Of a stretch of 46,850 bases of DNA, positions 15,518-23,690 are shown piece by piece. Position 1 is the stretch's first letter. Each line of letters begins with the position of its first letter. Where the stretch lies: the NCBI GenBank assembly GCA_036002485.1, contig DASYTI010000028.1, positions 1 through 46,850 on the forward strand. The letters run 5' to 3'. Under the pieces are notes generated by a model. That model had not been told where the DNA came from. It worked only from the letters and a program-made list of their open reading frames with translations, and ran no database searches. The stretch is from Candidatus Methylomirabilota bacterium (GTDB taxonomy: Bacteria > Methylomirabilota > Methylomirabilia > Rokubacteriales > CSP1-6). The translations under genes and the position numbers were made by a program.

Positions 15518-16449
15518 AGCTTTGCCATGACCTCCTTGGCGATTCGCTCCACCTGCGCCGGCTGGTAGCGGTACGGGATCAGGATAATCCGATTCACGCC
15601 CGTTTTCACGTGGGCCCGCAGCTGCTCGATGCACTGCTCGGCCGAGCCGTGGATGGCGTGCTCGATGGTAGACTCGCTCCAGGCCGCCGTATCCCACTCG
15701 GTGGACAGCCACTGGCGCATGTCCGTCTCGGTCTCCTCGCGGTTCCTGCCGACGTAGATGGCCAGCTGGTTCGTCGCGCTGAGGGCGGCGGGATCGCGGC
15801 CGGCCTCCCTGGCGAAGGCGCGGATCTTCTCCCAGGACTTGGTGAAGCTCTCCGGGGTGTAGAAGTAGGTCAGCCAGCCGTCGCCCACCGTGGCCACGCG
15901 CTTGAGCACGGCGTCGACATAGCCGCCGATCAGCACGGGCGGGCGGGGGCGCTGGGCCGTACGCGGCACCATGACGGCATCGCGCAGGTTGAACTCGTCG
16001 ACCTTGATGGTGACGCGCTCTTCCGTCCAGAGCCGGAGGAGGATGTCGAGATTGCGCTCGAAAATGCGCCCGCGCTGCTTGAAGGGCACGCCCACCGCGT
16101 CGAACTCTCGGGCGTACCATCCGGCGGCCACGCCCAGGATGAGCCGGCCGCTCGAGATCACGTCCAGGCTGCCCAGGGCCTTGGCGGCGACCACGGGATT
16201 GCGGAGGGGGAGCACGAGCACGCCCGTGCCGAGCTTGATCTTGCTGGTCCGCGCGGCCACGGCGGCCAGCGTGGTGATCGAGTCGATGATGGGGAACGAG
16301 GGCTCGACGCCCAGGAGGATGTGGTCCCAGGCCCAGAGCGACTCGAAGCCGAGGGCCTCGGCGCGCTCCGCGTAGGCGTACAGGCTCGTGACGTCGGGTA
16401 CCTCGCCGGGGCCGACGAAATTGCGGATGGCCAGACCGAACTGGGTCAC
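15514..16449 (-). CDS. LLM-class F420- or FMN-dependent oxidoreductase
   Basis: 311 residues from GTG at 16449 (VTQFGLAIRNF). The frame is open further upstream, but that part is translation of the CCCTCTCCCC palindrome (text HPALSPEGRG) and is not coding. Luciferase-like features: LGFESLWAWDHIL, IKLGTGVLVLPLRNPVV, SLDVISSGRLILGVAAGWYA, and a C-terminal SAEQCIEQLRAHVKTGVNRI. The pattern GxxxGW after the beta strand is common in F420-dependent members. It lies between CoA-transferase subunit B and PxpA in one minus-strand operon. The substrate is unknown. Confidence 0.9.
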   Translation of the reverse strand: MTQFGLAIRNFVGPGEVPDVTSLYAYAERAEALGFESLWAWDHILLGVEPSFPIIDSITTLAAVAARTSKIKLGTGVLVLPLRNPVVAAKALGSLDVISSGRLILGVAAGWYAREFDAVGVPFKQRGRIFERNLDILLRLWTEERVTIKVDEFNLRDAVMVPRTAQRPRPPVLIGGYVDAVLKRVATVGDGWLTYFYTPESFTKSWEKIRAFAREAGRDPAALSATNQLAIYVGRNREETETDMRQWLSTEWDTAAWSESTIEHAIHGSAEQCIEQLRAHVKTGVNRIILIPYRYQPAQVERIAKEVMAKL

Positions 16450-16462
16450 GGGGATCCTTCGT

Positions 16463-16503
16463 ATCCCTCTCCCCTCAGGGGAGAGGGCAGGGTGAGGGGT
16501 GGG
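16463..16503. repeat. CCCTCTCCCC-type palindromic intergenic repeat, copy 1
   Basis: CCCTCTCCCC-TCA-GGGGAGAGGG at 16465-16487 is a perfect inverted repeat, followed by CAGGGTGAGGGG. It fills the space between the CoA-transferase B stop (16505) and the LLM start (16449) in a minus-strand operon. This repeat type is widespread in high-GC bacterial genomes. Three further copies lie at 34201, 34281 and 36624. Confidence 0.9.
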
Positions 16504-16504
16504 T

Positions 16505-17281
16505 TCATAGAAACTGCCGCGCGGGATCGAGCATGCGCAGGATACCAAGCTCCTCGTCGGTTGGCGGCTTGGTCGTAGTCAGCGTGTCGGACACGAGCAC
16601 GTCGAAGCCCGTGCTGGCGCGGACCGTGTCGACGGAGACGCCAGGGTGCAGGGCCTCGAGGCGCATCCGCCGGCTCCCGGGCTCGAAGCCGAAGACGCCG
16701 AGGGTGGTCACCACGCGCGAGACGCCCCCGAAGAGCAGGCCGCTCTTGCGGCGGCTGTCGCCCCCGTCCAGCCAGCCGGGGCTCGTGATGAAATCCACGG
16801 TGTCCGAGAAGCGCCGCTTCTCGTGCACGGTGAGAATGATGACCTCGCGGCAGAGCGAGATGATGTCATTGGCACCGCCGCTGCCGGGGAGCCGGACCTT
16901 GGGCCGCTCGTAGCTGCCCCCGATGGCGCTCGTGTTGAGATTGCCGTAGCGGTCGATCTGGGCGCCGCCGATGAAGCCCACGTCGAGAAACCCCCGCTGG
17001 GCGAGCAGGAAGGCGTCCGTGATGCCGGGCAACATCTGGGCATGGTAAGCCGCGCGCATCTCATTGGTCGAGATGGGCAGCGAGCCCGGCTTCCATCTGG
17101 GCCCGATGATGCCGCCCTCCACCATCATGGTCAGGCCCGGCGCATGGGTGCGCTGGGCGAGCGCGGAAGCCATCAAGGGGGCGCCCACGCCCGCGAAGAC
17201 CGTCATGTTGTCCTTGAGCTCGCGCGCGCCCATCACGGCCAGGAGCTCGTTGGGCGTCACGCCGCTCCCGCCCGCGCTCAC
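16505..17281 (-). CDS. CoA-transferase family I, subunit B
   Basis: 258 residues from a GTG at 17281 overlapping the TGA of subunit A (GTGA); another GTG at 17260 is possible. The catalytic glutamate region is visible as TMMVEGGIIGPRWKPGSLP, and the fold continues with GFIGGAQIDRYGNLNTS and RLPGSGGANDIIS, as in glutaconate and 3-oxoacid CoA-transferase beta chains and in IpdB-like proteins. The complex moves CoA between carboxylic acids, or in IpdAB-like members opens a ring. It is paired with the subunit A gene upstream. Which acid is handled is not readable. Confidence 0.9.
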   Translation of the reverse strand: MSAGGSGVTPNELLAVMGARELKDNMTVFAGVGAPLMASALAQRTHAPGLTMMVEGGIIGPRWKPGSLPISTNEMRAAYHAQMLPGITDAFLLAQRGFLDVGFIGGAQIDRYGNLNTSAIGGSYERPKVRLPGSGGANDIISLCREVIILTVHEKRRFSDTVDFITSPGWLDGGDSRRKSGLLFGGVSRVVTTLGVFGFEPGSRRMRLEALHPGVSVDTVRASTGFDVLVSDTLTTTKPPTDEELGILRMLDPARQFL

Positions 17282-18240
17282 GAGACCAGTTCCTTGCCGC
17301 GCCGCTTTGCCGCGGCCAGCGCTTCCTCCCCGAAGAGGGCCAGATACTCCGCGTGGGTCGCGGGGCCGTAGACATAGCGGTCCAGGTATTCCTGCACGGC
17401 GGCCGGGCCGCGCGCGTTGATGCTCTCGACGTACGCGCCGAAATGATCTGGCTCGGCATCGTAGAGGCCGTAGCACTCGTGCGGGTAGGCGCCGTGGGGC
17501 ACGTGAACGAGGGCGTCCACGATGAAGCCCGGGATGACGGTCCGGTCGGGATGCCGGCGAATCTCCTCCTCGCTCACGATCTCTTCCGCGGTGACGAGCA
17601 CGGTGGCCGCCGCGCGCGAGATGTCGGCGTCCATGTGGGCATAGCCGTCGATCTGGCAATTGCCGAAGCGGTCGGCGCGGTGCACGTGGAGCAGCGCGAC
17701 ATCGGGGAAGAGCGCGGGCACGGCGAGGAGCTTCTCGCCGGTATACGGGCAGTCGATGATCTTGGCGCCGCCCACGTCCACCAGGCTGGAGCCCAGCATG
17801 GTCAGGGCGGGCAGAAAGGGCACGCCCATGGCCGCCGCGCGGTAGCGCAGCCCGATTCCGAGGTGGCTCCACTCCTCCATGGGCACGCGGCCCGACTCGA
17901 CGTATTCGCGCACGATCTTGGAGAGCCCCCAGGGCAGGCCGATGCCCATCCAGGAGGTGACGACCTTGTCCACGGCGCCCGCGACCATGCACCACTCGCC
18001 CTCGTAGCACATGAGGTTGCGCGAGATGCTGAGCCCCTGGGGGCGGCGACGGAGCAGCGCGCGGATGAGGGCCAGGGGCGTGCGCGAGAAGAGGCAGCCG
18101 CCGAAGGCGAGGTGATCGCCGTCTTTGATCTGGGCGACGGCGTTCTCGATGGTCGTCAGCTTCTCGCCCGCGCTCTTCGGCTTCCCCTCGAGCCGGGCCC
18201 GCGCGGCCCGGAAGTCGTACTCGCGAGGCGAGATCGTCAA
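17278..18240 (-). CDS. CoA-transferase family I, subunit A
   Basis: 320 residues if translation starts at TTG 18240, which overlaps the TGA of the cysteine-synthase-like gene (TTGA). No ATG or GTG lies near the conserved start, and the same overlap style is seen at other junctions here, so the TTG is plausible but unproven. Family text includes AVAQIKDGDHLAFGGCLFSR (nucleotide loop), MLGSSLVDVGGAKIIDCPYT and HVHRADRFGNCQIDG, matching glutaconate CoA-transferase alpha or IpdA-like chains. It forms a heteromer with the next gene product. Confidence 0.88.
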   Translation of the reverse strand: MTISPREYDFRAARARLEGKPKSAGEKLTTIENAVAQIKDGDHLAFGGCLFSRTPLALIRALLRRRPQGLSISRNLMCYEGEWCMVAGAVDKVVTSWMGIGLPWGLSKIVREYVESGRVPMEEWSHLGIGLRYRAAAMGVPFLPALTMLGSSLVDVGGAKIIDCPYTGEKLLAVPALFPDVALLHVHRADRFGNCQIDGYAHMDADISRAAATVLVTAEEIVSEEEIRRHPDRTVIPGFIVDALVHVPHGAYPHECYGLYDAEPDHFGAYVESINARGPAAVQEYLDRYVYGPATHAEYLALFGEEALAAAKRRGKELVS

Positions 18241-19286
18241 GAAATGACCTCCCAGCTCTTCTGGAAGCGATCGAGCTGGTCTACGGTGTGGGGATCGAGC
18301 GGATGATCGCGCTCCGGGATGTCCACGTGCTTGGCCTCGCCGCACAGCGGCGTGGTGAAGTAGCGCTGGCCCGTGTCGTTGATGATGGTGACGATGGAGG
18401 GAAGCTCCGGATGGCGGCGCGCCAGCTTGAGGGCGGCGGCGACATTGCAGCCGCTCGAGATGCCGCAGAAGATGCCCTCTTCCTTGGCGAGCCGACGAGC
18501 GGTCTCGACGCTCTCGTCGGTGGTGGTGGTGATGATGCCCGTCAGCTGGGCGACGTCGAGGTTGCGCGGCACGAAGCCGTCGCCGATGCCCTCGATGCCG
18601 TGATGCCCCCAGGCGCGCGCGGAGAGGAGCGCGCACTCCGCGGGCTCGACGGCGTAGAGGCGTACCGCCGCGTCATGCTGTCGCAGGTAGCGGCCCACAC
18701 CCGTGAGGAGCCCGCCCGAGCCCTGGGAGTCGACGAAGGCGCCGACCTTGCCGTCCATCTGGGCCCAGATCTCCGGTCCCGTGGTCAGCATGTGCGCCTC
18801 GACATTGTCGGGATTGTCGAACTGACCCGGCACCCAGTAGCGCGCGGGATTCGCGGCGCGTATCTCCCCGAGCTTCTGGAGGGAAAGATCCACGTCGCTC
18901 TCGCCGCCCTTGGTGAAGACGAGGTCGGCGCCGTAGGCGCGCATGATCTTCTTGCGCTCCTCGCTCATGCCCTCGGGCATGACGATGGTGCAGGGATAGC
19001 CCTTGACGGCCGACACCCAGGCGCAGGCGATGCCGGCATTGCCCGTGGAGCACTCGAGCACGCTCATGCCGGGCTTGAGATCTTCCCGCGCCTCGGCGCG
19101 CTCGAACATGTGGAGATAGATCCGGTCCTTGAGGCTGCCCGTGGCCCCATACCACTCGACCTTGACGTAGAGCGCGGGCTTGACGTCCGCGGTCATCCGG
19201 TTCAGCCGCACGAGCGGGGTGCGGCCGACGGCGGCGGCGATCGAGGGCAGGGCGCGCGCGTAGCGAGCCCATTCGAGGGGCGTCAT
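18237..19286 (-). CDS. PLP-dependent cysteine synthase-like enzyme (CysK/CBS family)
   Basis: 349 residues from ATG at 19286. The PLP lysine is in ATGSLKDRIY, the substrate loop in LECSTGNAGIA, the phosphate loop in DSQGSGGLLTGVG (usual GTGGT), and the C-terminal contact in GIFCGISSGCNVAAAL. Family enzymes replace the beta substituent of serine derivatives with sulfide or another nucleophile. It heads a minus-strand operon with CoA-transferase A and B, an LLM enzyme and PxpA. That setting, without serine acetyltransferase or sulfate genes, leaves its role in bulk cysteine synthesis open. No strong ribosome site is visible before the ATG. Confidence 0.9.
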   Translation of the reverse strand: MTPLEWARYARALPSIAAAVGRTPLVRLNRMTADVKPALYVKVEWYGATGSLKDRIYLHMFERAEAREDLKPGMSVLECSTGNAGIACAWVSAVKGYPCTIVMPEGMSEERKKIMRAYGADLVFTKGGESDVDLSLQKLGEIRAANPARYWVPGQFDNPDNVEAHMLTTGPEIWAQMDGKVGAFVDSQGSGGLLTGVGRYLRQHDAAVRLYAVEPAECALLSARAWGHHGIEGIGDGFVPRNLDVAQLTGIITTTTDESVETARRLAKEEGIFCGISSGCNVAAALKLARRHPELPSIVTIINDTGQRYFTTPLCGEAKHVDIPERDHPLDPHTVDQLDRFQKSWEVIS

Positions 19287-19437
19287 AGAGTTGGCAGTCT
19301 AGCATTTCTCCTTCGGAGGGGCGACCCGGACCACCCCGCGAGCGGCGGCGCTCCGTGTATACTTCGCGTGTGACGAAGGCACGTGGCTTTGGCGCCCGCG
19401 GGGGCGACGGGAGACAGCCTGCGGGGAGGAGGACGCC

Positions 19438-20592
19438 ATGAAGGTCGGCACCGCGCTGAACATGCTGAGCAAGGAGGGGCACTCGGACGCGGCCGTGCTC
19501 GCCGAGCACATGGCCCTCGGCGATCTGGCCGAGCCGCTCGGCTTCGACTCGCTCTTCGCCCTCGAGCACCACTTCACCGGGTATGCCATGTCGCCGTCGC
19601 CCACCCAGCTCCTCAGCTACTACGCGGGCCGCACGCGCCGGATCACCCTGGGCACCGCCGTCATTGTCCTGCCCTGGCACGATCCCGTACGCGTGGCCGA
19701 AGAGATCGCCCTGCTCGACGTGCTGTCGGGCGGGCGTTGCCTGTTCGGCTTTGGCCGCGGAGCGGCCAGCGCGGAGTACTCGGGCTTCCGCATTCCCATG
19801 GAGGAGGCCCGCGCCCGGTTCGTGGAGGCGGCCCGGATCGTGGTCAAGGCGCTCACCGAGCCGTCGTTCGACTGGGACGGCGAGTTCTTCAAGATCCCGC
19901 GGACGTCCATTCGCCCGCGCCCGATCTCTCATCCCGAGCGACGCTTCTACGCCTCGTCGGTGAGCCCGGAATCGGCGGAGATCATGGCCAAGCTCGGGTT
20001 CGGGGTGCTCGTGGTCATGCAGAACGAATGGCCGAAGGCCGCCCAGGACATCCAGCGTTATCGCGACACCGCCACGAGCGTGGGCCACCCCCCGCGGCCC
20101 CCCATCATCCTCATGAATATCTCCGTGGCGGAGAGCCGTCCGGAGGCGCAGGAGCGGGCGAAGACGTATCTCAGCCGCAAGTGGGACTCGATCGACAACC
20201 ACTACCACTTCTCCGACGGGCACCTCGCGTCCGTGAAGGGGTACGAGTTCTACGGCAACATGGCCAAGACGTACAGCAAGATGAAGGACGAGGGCTACCG
20301 CAAGAAGGCCACGGACTTCTACGTCAAGATCCAGGTTGTGGGCACGCCCGACGACTGTCTCCAGCAGCTCGCCGAGCTGCACCGCCTCACCGGCCTCGAC
20401 CATCTCGTGACGGAGTTCGGCTACGGGGGCATGCCGCACGAAGAGGCGGAGCTGAACATGCGGCTGTTCGCCGAGCGCGTGATGCCCGTGCTCCAGCGCG
20501 ACCGCGCCTTCTCGAGCGGGCCGGCGGGGACGGGGGAGGGAGTAGCGGGATCGCTCGTGACCGGCGCGGACGACGTGTTCGCGCCGGCTTGA
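19438..20592 (+). CDS. LLM-class flavin-dependent oxidoreductase, bacterial-luciferase-like
   Basis: 384 residues from ATG at 19438, with GGGGAGGAGGACGCC before it. Family features: GFDSLFALEHHFTGYAMSPS (the EHHF motif of luciferase-alpha-like enzymes), RITLGTAVIVLPWHDPVRVA, LDVLSGGRCLFGFGRGAA, and VGTPDDCLQQLAELHRLTG. Members are FMN-dependent monooxygenases. It is divergent from the cysteine-synthase-like operon (151-bp gap) and followed by a regulator gene 229 bp on. The last 30 residues are of low complexity and probably flexible. The substrate is unknown. Confidence 0.92.
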   Translation: MKVGTALNMLSKEGHSDAAVLAEHMALGDLAEPLGFDSLFALEHHFTGYAMSPSPTQLLSYYAGRTRRITLGTAVIVLPWHDPVRVAEEIALLDVLSGGRCLFGFGRGAASAEYSGFRIPMEEARARFVEAARIVVKALTEPSFDWDGEFFKIPRTSIRPRPISHPERRFYASSVSPESAEIMAKLGFGVLVVMQNEWPKAAQDIQRYRDTATSVGHPPRPPIILMNISVAESRPEAQERAKTYLSRKWDSIDNHYHFSDGHLASVKGYEFYGNMAKTYSKMKDEGYRKKATDFYVKIQVVGTPDDCLQQLAELHRLTGLDHLVTEFGYGGMPHEEAELNMRLFAERVMPVLQRDRAFSSGPAGTGEGVAGSLVTGADDVFAPA

Positions 20593-20821
20593 CGGGAGTT
20601 GCTAAGTCACAAGCGGCGAGCGGGTCAGGCCACGTCTTGCCGAGGGCTTCGAGTCCGGCTCGCTTCAAGTCGTCGGGCATCATGACAATCTCGTGATTCC
20701 TTCTGGCACAACCTGATCTCGTTTCTCCACTCCGAGGACATTCTCGCGAGCTTTCGTCGATAGTTCCCGAAGACGTCCGGCAGGATGGGTGGTTGGGATC
20801 AGCTGCTCTTGGAGGACCTTG

Positions 20822-21523
20822 ATGGCGACACGGACCAGGGAGGAGGCGAGTGCCCCGGCGCTGACGGCGCTCCGTCGCGTGGCGTATTTTCGCTCGGTCC
20901 CGGCGGCGGAGCTCGCGCCGATCGCCCGGCGCTGCCGGGTCCTGGCGCTGGGCAAGGGAGAGCGCGCTTTCGAGGTGGGCGAGCCGTGCCCGGGACTCTT
21001 CGTCATCATCTCGGGTGCGGTAGAGCTCCGGCAGGCCTCGCCGCGCGGACGAGAGCAGGTGCTGCACGCCGAAGGCCCGGGGGCAGCGCTCGGCGAAGCG
21101 CCGCTCTTCGACGGCAAAGGGTTCATTGCCACGGCCGTCGCCCCGACGCGGCTGGTGGTGGTGCCACGGACCGAAGTACTTGGCCTGTGTCGGCGTCACC
21201 CGGCGGTGGCTCTGGCCATGCTCGGGAGCATGGCGCGACGTGTGCGGCGTTTCGCCGTCCTGGCGGAAGACCTGGCGCTCAGAAGTGTCACGGAGCGCCT
21301 GGCCCGGCACCTTGAAGCGGCCGCCGACGGCGAAGTCGTGAATCTGGGGCTGACGCAAGAGCAGCTCGCCTCGCGCCTGGGGACCGTGCGCGAGCTCGTC
21401 TCTCGGGCCCTTGCCGAGCTGGAGCGGGGCGGTCTCATCGAGCGACGTCGCTCGAAGATCGTGCTGCGCGACGCCGAGCGCCTGGCCGCCCTTGCCCGGG
21501 GCGAAAGTGACGATGTGACTTAA
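20822..21523 (+). CDS. Crp/Fnr family transcriptional regulator
   Basis: 233 residues from ATG at 20822, preceded by GGAGGACCTTG; an in-frame GTG lies upstream at 20789 but has no such site. The cyclic-nucleotide-binding fold is PCPGLFVIISGAVEL to ALGEAPLFDGKGF, and the C-terminal helix-turn-helix is LTQEQLASRLGTVRELVSRA. The FNR-type N-terminal cysteine cluster is absent, so an oxygen-sensing Fe-S cluster is unlikely; cNMP or another effector is possible. Its stop codon lies inside a Crp-like palindrome that precedes the next gene, which suggests that it controls that gene (inference). Confidence 0.92.
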   Translation: MATRTREEASAPALTALRRVAYFRSVPAAELAPIARRCRVLALGKGERAFEVGEPCPGLFVIISGAVELRQASPRGREQVLHAEGPGAALGEAPLFDGKGFIATAVAPTRLVVVPRTEVLGLCRRHPAVALAMLGSMARRVRRFAVLAEDLALRSVTERLARHLEAAADGEVVNLGLTQEQLASRLGTVRELVSRALAELERGGLIERRRSKIVLRDAERLAALARGESDDVT

Positions 21524-21529
21524 GTCATC
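21514..21529. promoter_or_regulatory. Crp/Fnr-type binding site
   Basis: TGTGACTTAAGTCATC closely fits the Crp consensus TGTGA-N6-TCACA and contains a perfect 12-bp palindrome (21516-21527). It overlaps the stop of the Crp/Fnr gene. A possible -10 box GATACT at 21552-21557 would put the site centre about 41-42 bp ahead of the start of transcription, the class II activator spacing. Confidence 0.65.
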
Positions 21530-21587
21530 GCGCGGCCGGCCGTGCCCTTGGGATACTCGGCCCGATCATTCACCCAAGGAGGCCGAC

Positions 21588-22205
21588 ATGAAGCGAGTCG
21601 CGACGATAGGCGTCGGAGTGCTGATGGTGGCCGCGTGGCTTGCCGCCTACGGCGGGGTCTGGGCGCAGACGCCATCGGGCTCCGGCGGGCATGGGTCGAC
21701 GTCACACGAGAGCATGCACCAGGGACATCATCCAACCGAATCGCCCGTGATGCCGGGCCAGGATGCTTTTGGCGCGATCGCGGAGATCGTGCGCCTGCTC
21801 GAGGCCGACCCCGCCACCGACTGGAGCCGAGTCGACCTCGAGCGCCTGCGCCAGCATCTGATCGACATGAACGAGGTGGTTCTGCGCGCGGCCGTGAAGT
21901 CCGCGCGGGTGCCGGGCGGGCTCGCCATGGAGATCACGGGAGCCGGCCGAACTCGAGCGGCCATTCGCGCCATGGTCCTCCCGCATGCGGCAGAGCTCGA
22001 CAAGATGCCCCGGTGGACGGCCAAGGCCGAGCCGATCGCGGCAGGGGCGAGGCTCACCGTGGTTGCCCGCGACGCAGGCGATACCACGACGACTGCCCGC
22101 ATCCGAGAGCTCGGCTTCGCCGGGCTTGTTGTGCAGGGTGGCCATCACGGTCCCCATCATCTGGCCATGGCCAGGGGAGAGCTTCCCGCCCCTCACCGTC
22201 ACTAG
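21588..22205 (+). CDS. Secreted histidine-rich protein, function unknown
   Basis: 205 residues from ATG at 21588, with CAAGGAGGCCGAC before it. A Sec signal peptide ends near GGVWAQT. His-rich tracts lie at both ends of the mature protein: HGSTSHESMHQGHHPTES and GGHHGPHHLAMARGELPAPH. Such tracts often bind copper, nickel or zinc. The middle part (DAFGAIAEIVRLLEADPATD and LRQHLIDMNEVVL) is helical and common in uncharacterised exported proteins. It is probably activated by the neighbouring Crp/Fnr protein through the site at 21514-21529. A role in metal handling is inferred only. Confidence 0.75.
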   Translation: MKRVATIGVGVLMVAAWLAAYGGVWAQTPSGSGGHGSTSHESMHQGHHPTESPVMPGQDAFGAIAEIVRLLEADPATDWSRVDLERLRQHLIDMNEVVLRAAVKSARVPGGLAMEITGAGRTRAAIRAMVLPHAAELDKMPRWTAKAEPIAAGARLTVVARDAGDTTTTARIRELGFAGLVVQGGHHGPHHLAMARGELPAPHRH

Positions 22206-22241
22206 GACGCGGATCCTTGGCACGGGAGGCGAAAGCTTCCG

Positions 22242-22270
22242 TTGACAGCGACCGGGCCCTACCCTATAAA
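22242..22270 (+). promoter_or_regulatory. Near-consensus sigma-70 promoter
   Basis: TTGACA (22242-22247) and TATAAA (22265-22270) are separated by exactly 17 bp. Transcription would begin near 22277, about 60 nt before the ATG of the secreted repeat protein. This is the best housekeeping promoter seen in the window and suggests steady, strong expression. Confidence 0.8.
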
Positions 22271-22337
22271 TCGGGCAGTCGGCGGACGCTGATTGCGAGC
22301 GCGGACGGCGCGCACCACATCCAGGGGAGACCACGTC

Positions 22338-23111
22338 ATGACGACCTACCGGACGCTCGCGCGGCTGATCGCGCTCTGCCTGCTCCTGCTCGCGGCCTCC
22401 GTCGCCGCGCAAGAAGTGCTGACCAATGACTCGGTGATCGCCATGAAGAAGGCGGGACTGTCGGACGCGGTCATCCTCGCCAAGATCCGGTCGAGCCAGT
22501 CGAAGTTCGACGTCAGCACGCAGAGCCTCGTGTCGCTGAAGCAGGCCGGCCTGTCGGATCAGGTCATCGAGGCCATGGTTGGGCACACGGGGCCGGGCGG
22601 GACCACGCTCACCGCTCCGGCGGGGGCGCCGGCGAGGACTCCGGGCGGAGGGCTTCCCCAGGGGCGCGACAGCGTCTACCACTACCGCGGCGATCAGTAC
22701 ATCGAGCTGGCGGCCGCCGCGGCATCGATCGAGACCAATACGCAGTTCTTCTCGACGAAGAGCGAGATCGTCCTCAAAGGGCGTAAGGCGGCCTACCGCG
22801 TGGCCGACCGGGAGCCCGTTTTCTTCAGCGTGTGGGCTCCCAACGAGGCCCCCCTCGTTCGCCTCAAGCCCGGTGATGACAATGACGATCGTAACCTCAA
22901 GATCTCGAGCGGCGCCTTCATGCCCTTTGGAGGCACCCACAAGCAGGGCGTACGGAACGAGGACAAGATCGACGTCGACGCGGAGAAGGATCCCCGCGGC
23001 TTCTACCGCATCAAGCCCAAGAAGGCGCTGGCCCCGGGTGAGTACGGCTTCATCATTACTCAGGGCTTCGCGACGGGAACCGGCAAGGTCTACGATTTCG
23101 GCATCGACTGA
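22338..23111 (+). CDS. Secreted protein with two LT/STxS..KAGLSD repeats, function unknown
   Basis: 257 residues from ATG at 22338, with AGGGGAGACC upstream. A signal peptide (LIALCLLLLAASVAAQ) is followed by two related helical repeats, VLTNDSVIAMKKAGLSDAVI and VSTQSLVSLKQAGLSDQVIE, then a Gly/Pro linker, then a beta-rich C-terminal domain with QFFSTKSEIVLKGRKAAYRV and LAPGEYGFIITQG. The repeat type is seen in many exported proteins of soil bacteria; no function is established to my knowledge. The strong promoter and export suggest an abundant envelope or periplasmic protein. Confidence 0.75.
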   Translation: MTTYRTLARLIALCLLLLAASVAAQEVLTNDSVIAMKKAGLSDAVILAKIRSSQSKFDVSTQSLVSLKQAGLSDQVIEAMVGHTGPGGTTLTAPAGAPARTPGGGLPQGRDSVYHYRGDQYIELAAAAASIETNTQFFSTKSEIVLKGRKAAYRVADREPVFFSVWAPNEAPLVRLKPGDDNDDRNLKISSGAFMPFGGTHKQGVRNEDKIDVDAEKDPRGFYRIKPKKALAPGEYGFIITQGFATGTGKVYDFGID

Positions 23112-23204
23112 GCGACGGTCAGGGCCCGACGCGCCCTCTCTGTCCGCTTTCGCGATCTGAGATCGCCTCCGCCCAGCAACCGCTCGGCCCGAAAGGGAAA
23201 CGAC

Positions 23205-23588
23205 ATGCCCAGGAAAGAAACCATCAAGGTGAGTTTGGCCGCCTCCAACCCCAACCTGTCCGCGGCCACCAGATTCGGCAATCTCGTTTTCGTGGCGGGC
23301 CAAACCGGGAGGCATCCCACCACCGGGGAAGTCGGCAAGGATATCCGTGAGCAGACCCGCAATGTCCTGGAGCGAATCAAGCTGATTCTCCAGGCCGCGG
23401 GCACCTCTCTCGACAACGTGCTGACGGTGACCGCGTATCTCACCAGACGGGAAGACCTGGCCGCCTACAACGAGGAATACGGCAAGTATTTCCCCGCCGA
23501 CAAGCCGGCCAGGACCACGGTGGAGGTGATGCTGAACTCCCCCGAGCTCCTAGTGGAGATCACGGTCACCGCGTGCATCCCTGACTGA
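23205..23588 (+). CDS. RidA family protein (enamine/imine deaminase)
   Basis: 127 residues from ATG at 23205. The RidA (YjgF) fold is recognisable from NLVFVAGQTGRHPTTGEVGK, QTRNVLERIKLILQAAGTSL, VTAYLTRREDLAAYNEEYGK and the C-terminal PARTTVEV and LLVEITVTACIPD. The Arg of PARTTVEV is the carboxylate-binding residue conserved in active deaminases. RidA proteins hydrolyse reactive 2-aminoacrylate made by PLP enzymes, and some relatives act in catabolism of heterocycles. It stands alone, with a convergent glycine-zipper gene after it. Confidence 0.93.
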   Translation: MPRKETIKVSLAASNPNLSAATRFGNLVFVAGQTGRHPTTGEVGKDIREQTRNVLERIKLILQAAGTSLDNVLTVTAYLTRREDLAAYNEEYGKYFPADKPARTTVEVMLNSPELLVEITVTACIPD

Positions 23589-23638
23589 CGCCACGCCGGC
23601 GGGGTGTCGGATGGCAAGACCCGACCGCGGAGACTTGA

Positions 23639-23671
23639 GCGGGCGCCACGCCGAGAAAGCGTGACGCCCGC
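23639..23671. terminator. Hairpin between convergent RidA and glycine-zipper genes
   Basis: GCGGGCG-CC-ACGC and GCGT-GA-CGCCCGC form an interrupted stem around CGAGAAA. It lies between the stops at 23588 and 23691, so it could end transcription from both sides. No U-tract is present. Confidence 0.55.
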
Positions 23672-23690
23672 ATGGTGGAGTGAGCGAGCT

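Noticed and set aside
16463-16503. CRISPR-like or rho-independent terminator reading of the CCCTCTCCCC repeat
   Set aside because: The four copies are dispersed, not in a regular array with spacers. The copy at 16463 lies inside an operon, and no U-tract follows the stem.
16450-16548. N-terminal extension of the LLM enzyme containing HPALSPEGRG
   Set aside because: This is a translation of the palindromic repeat, often seen as a false extension in databases. The conserved protein starts at GTG 16449.
20600-20800. Possible decayed AbrB-like or other small protein on minus (text STKARENVLGVEKRDQVV, then MMPDDLKRAGLEALGKTW in another frame)
   Set aside because: The fragments are short, lie in two different frames, and have no start signal. 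The AbrB resemblance is too weak to report as a pseudogene.
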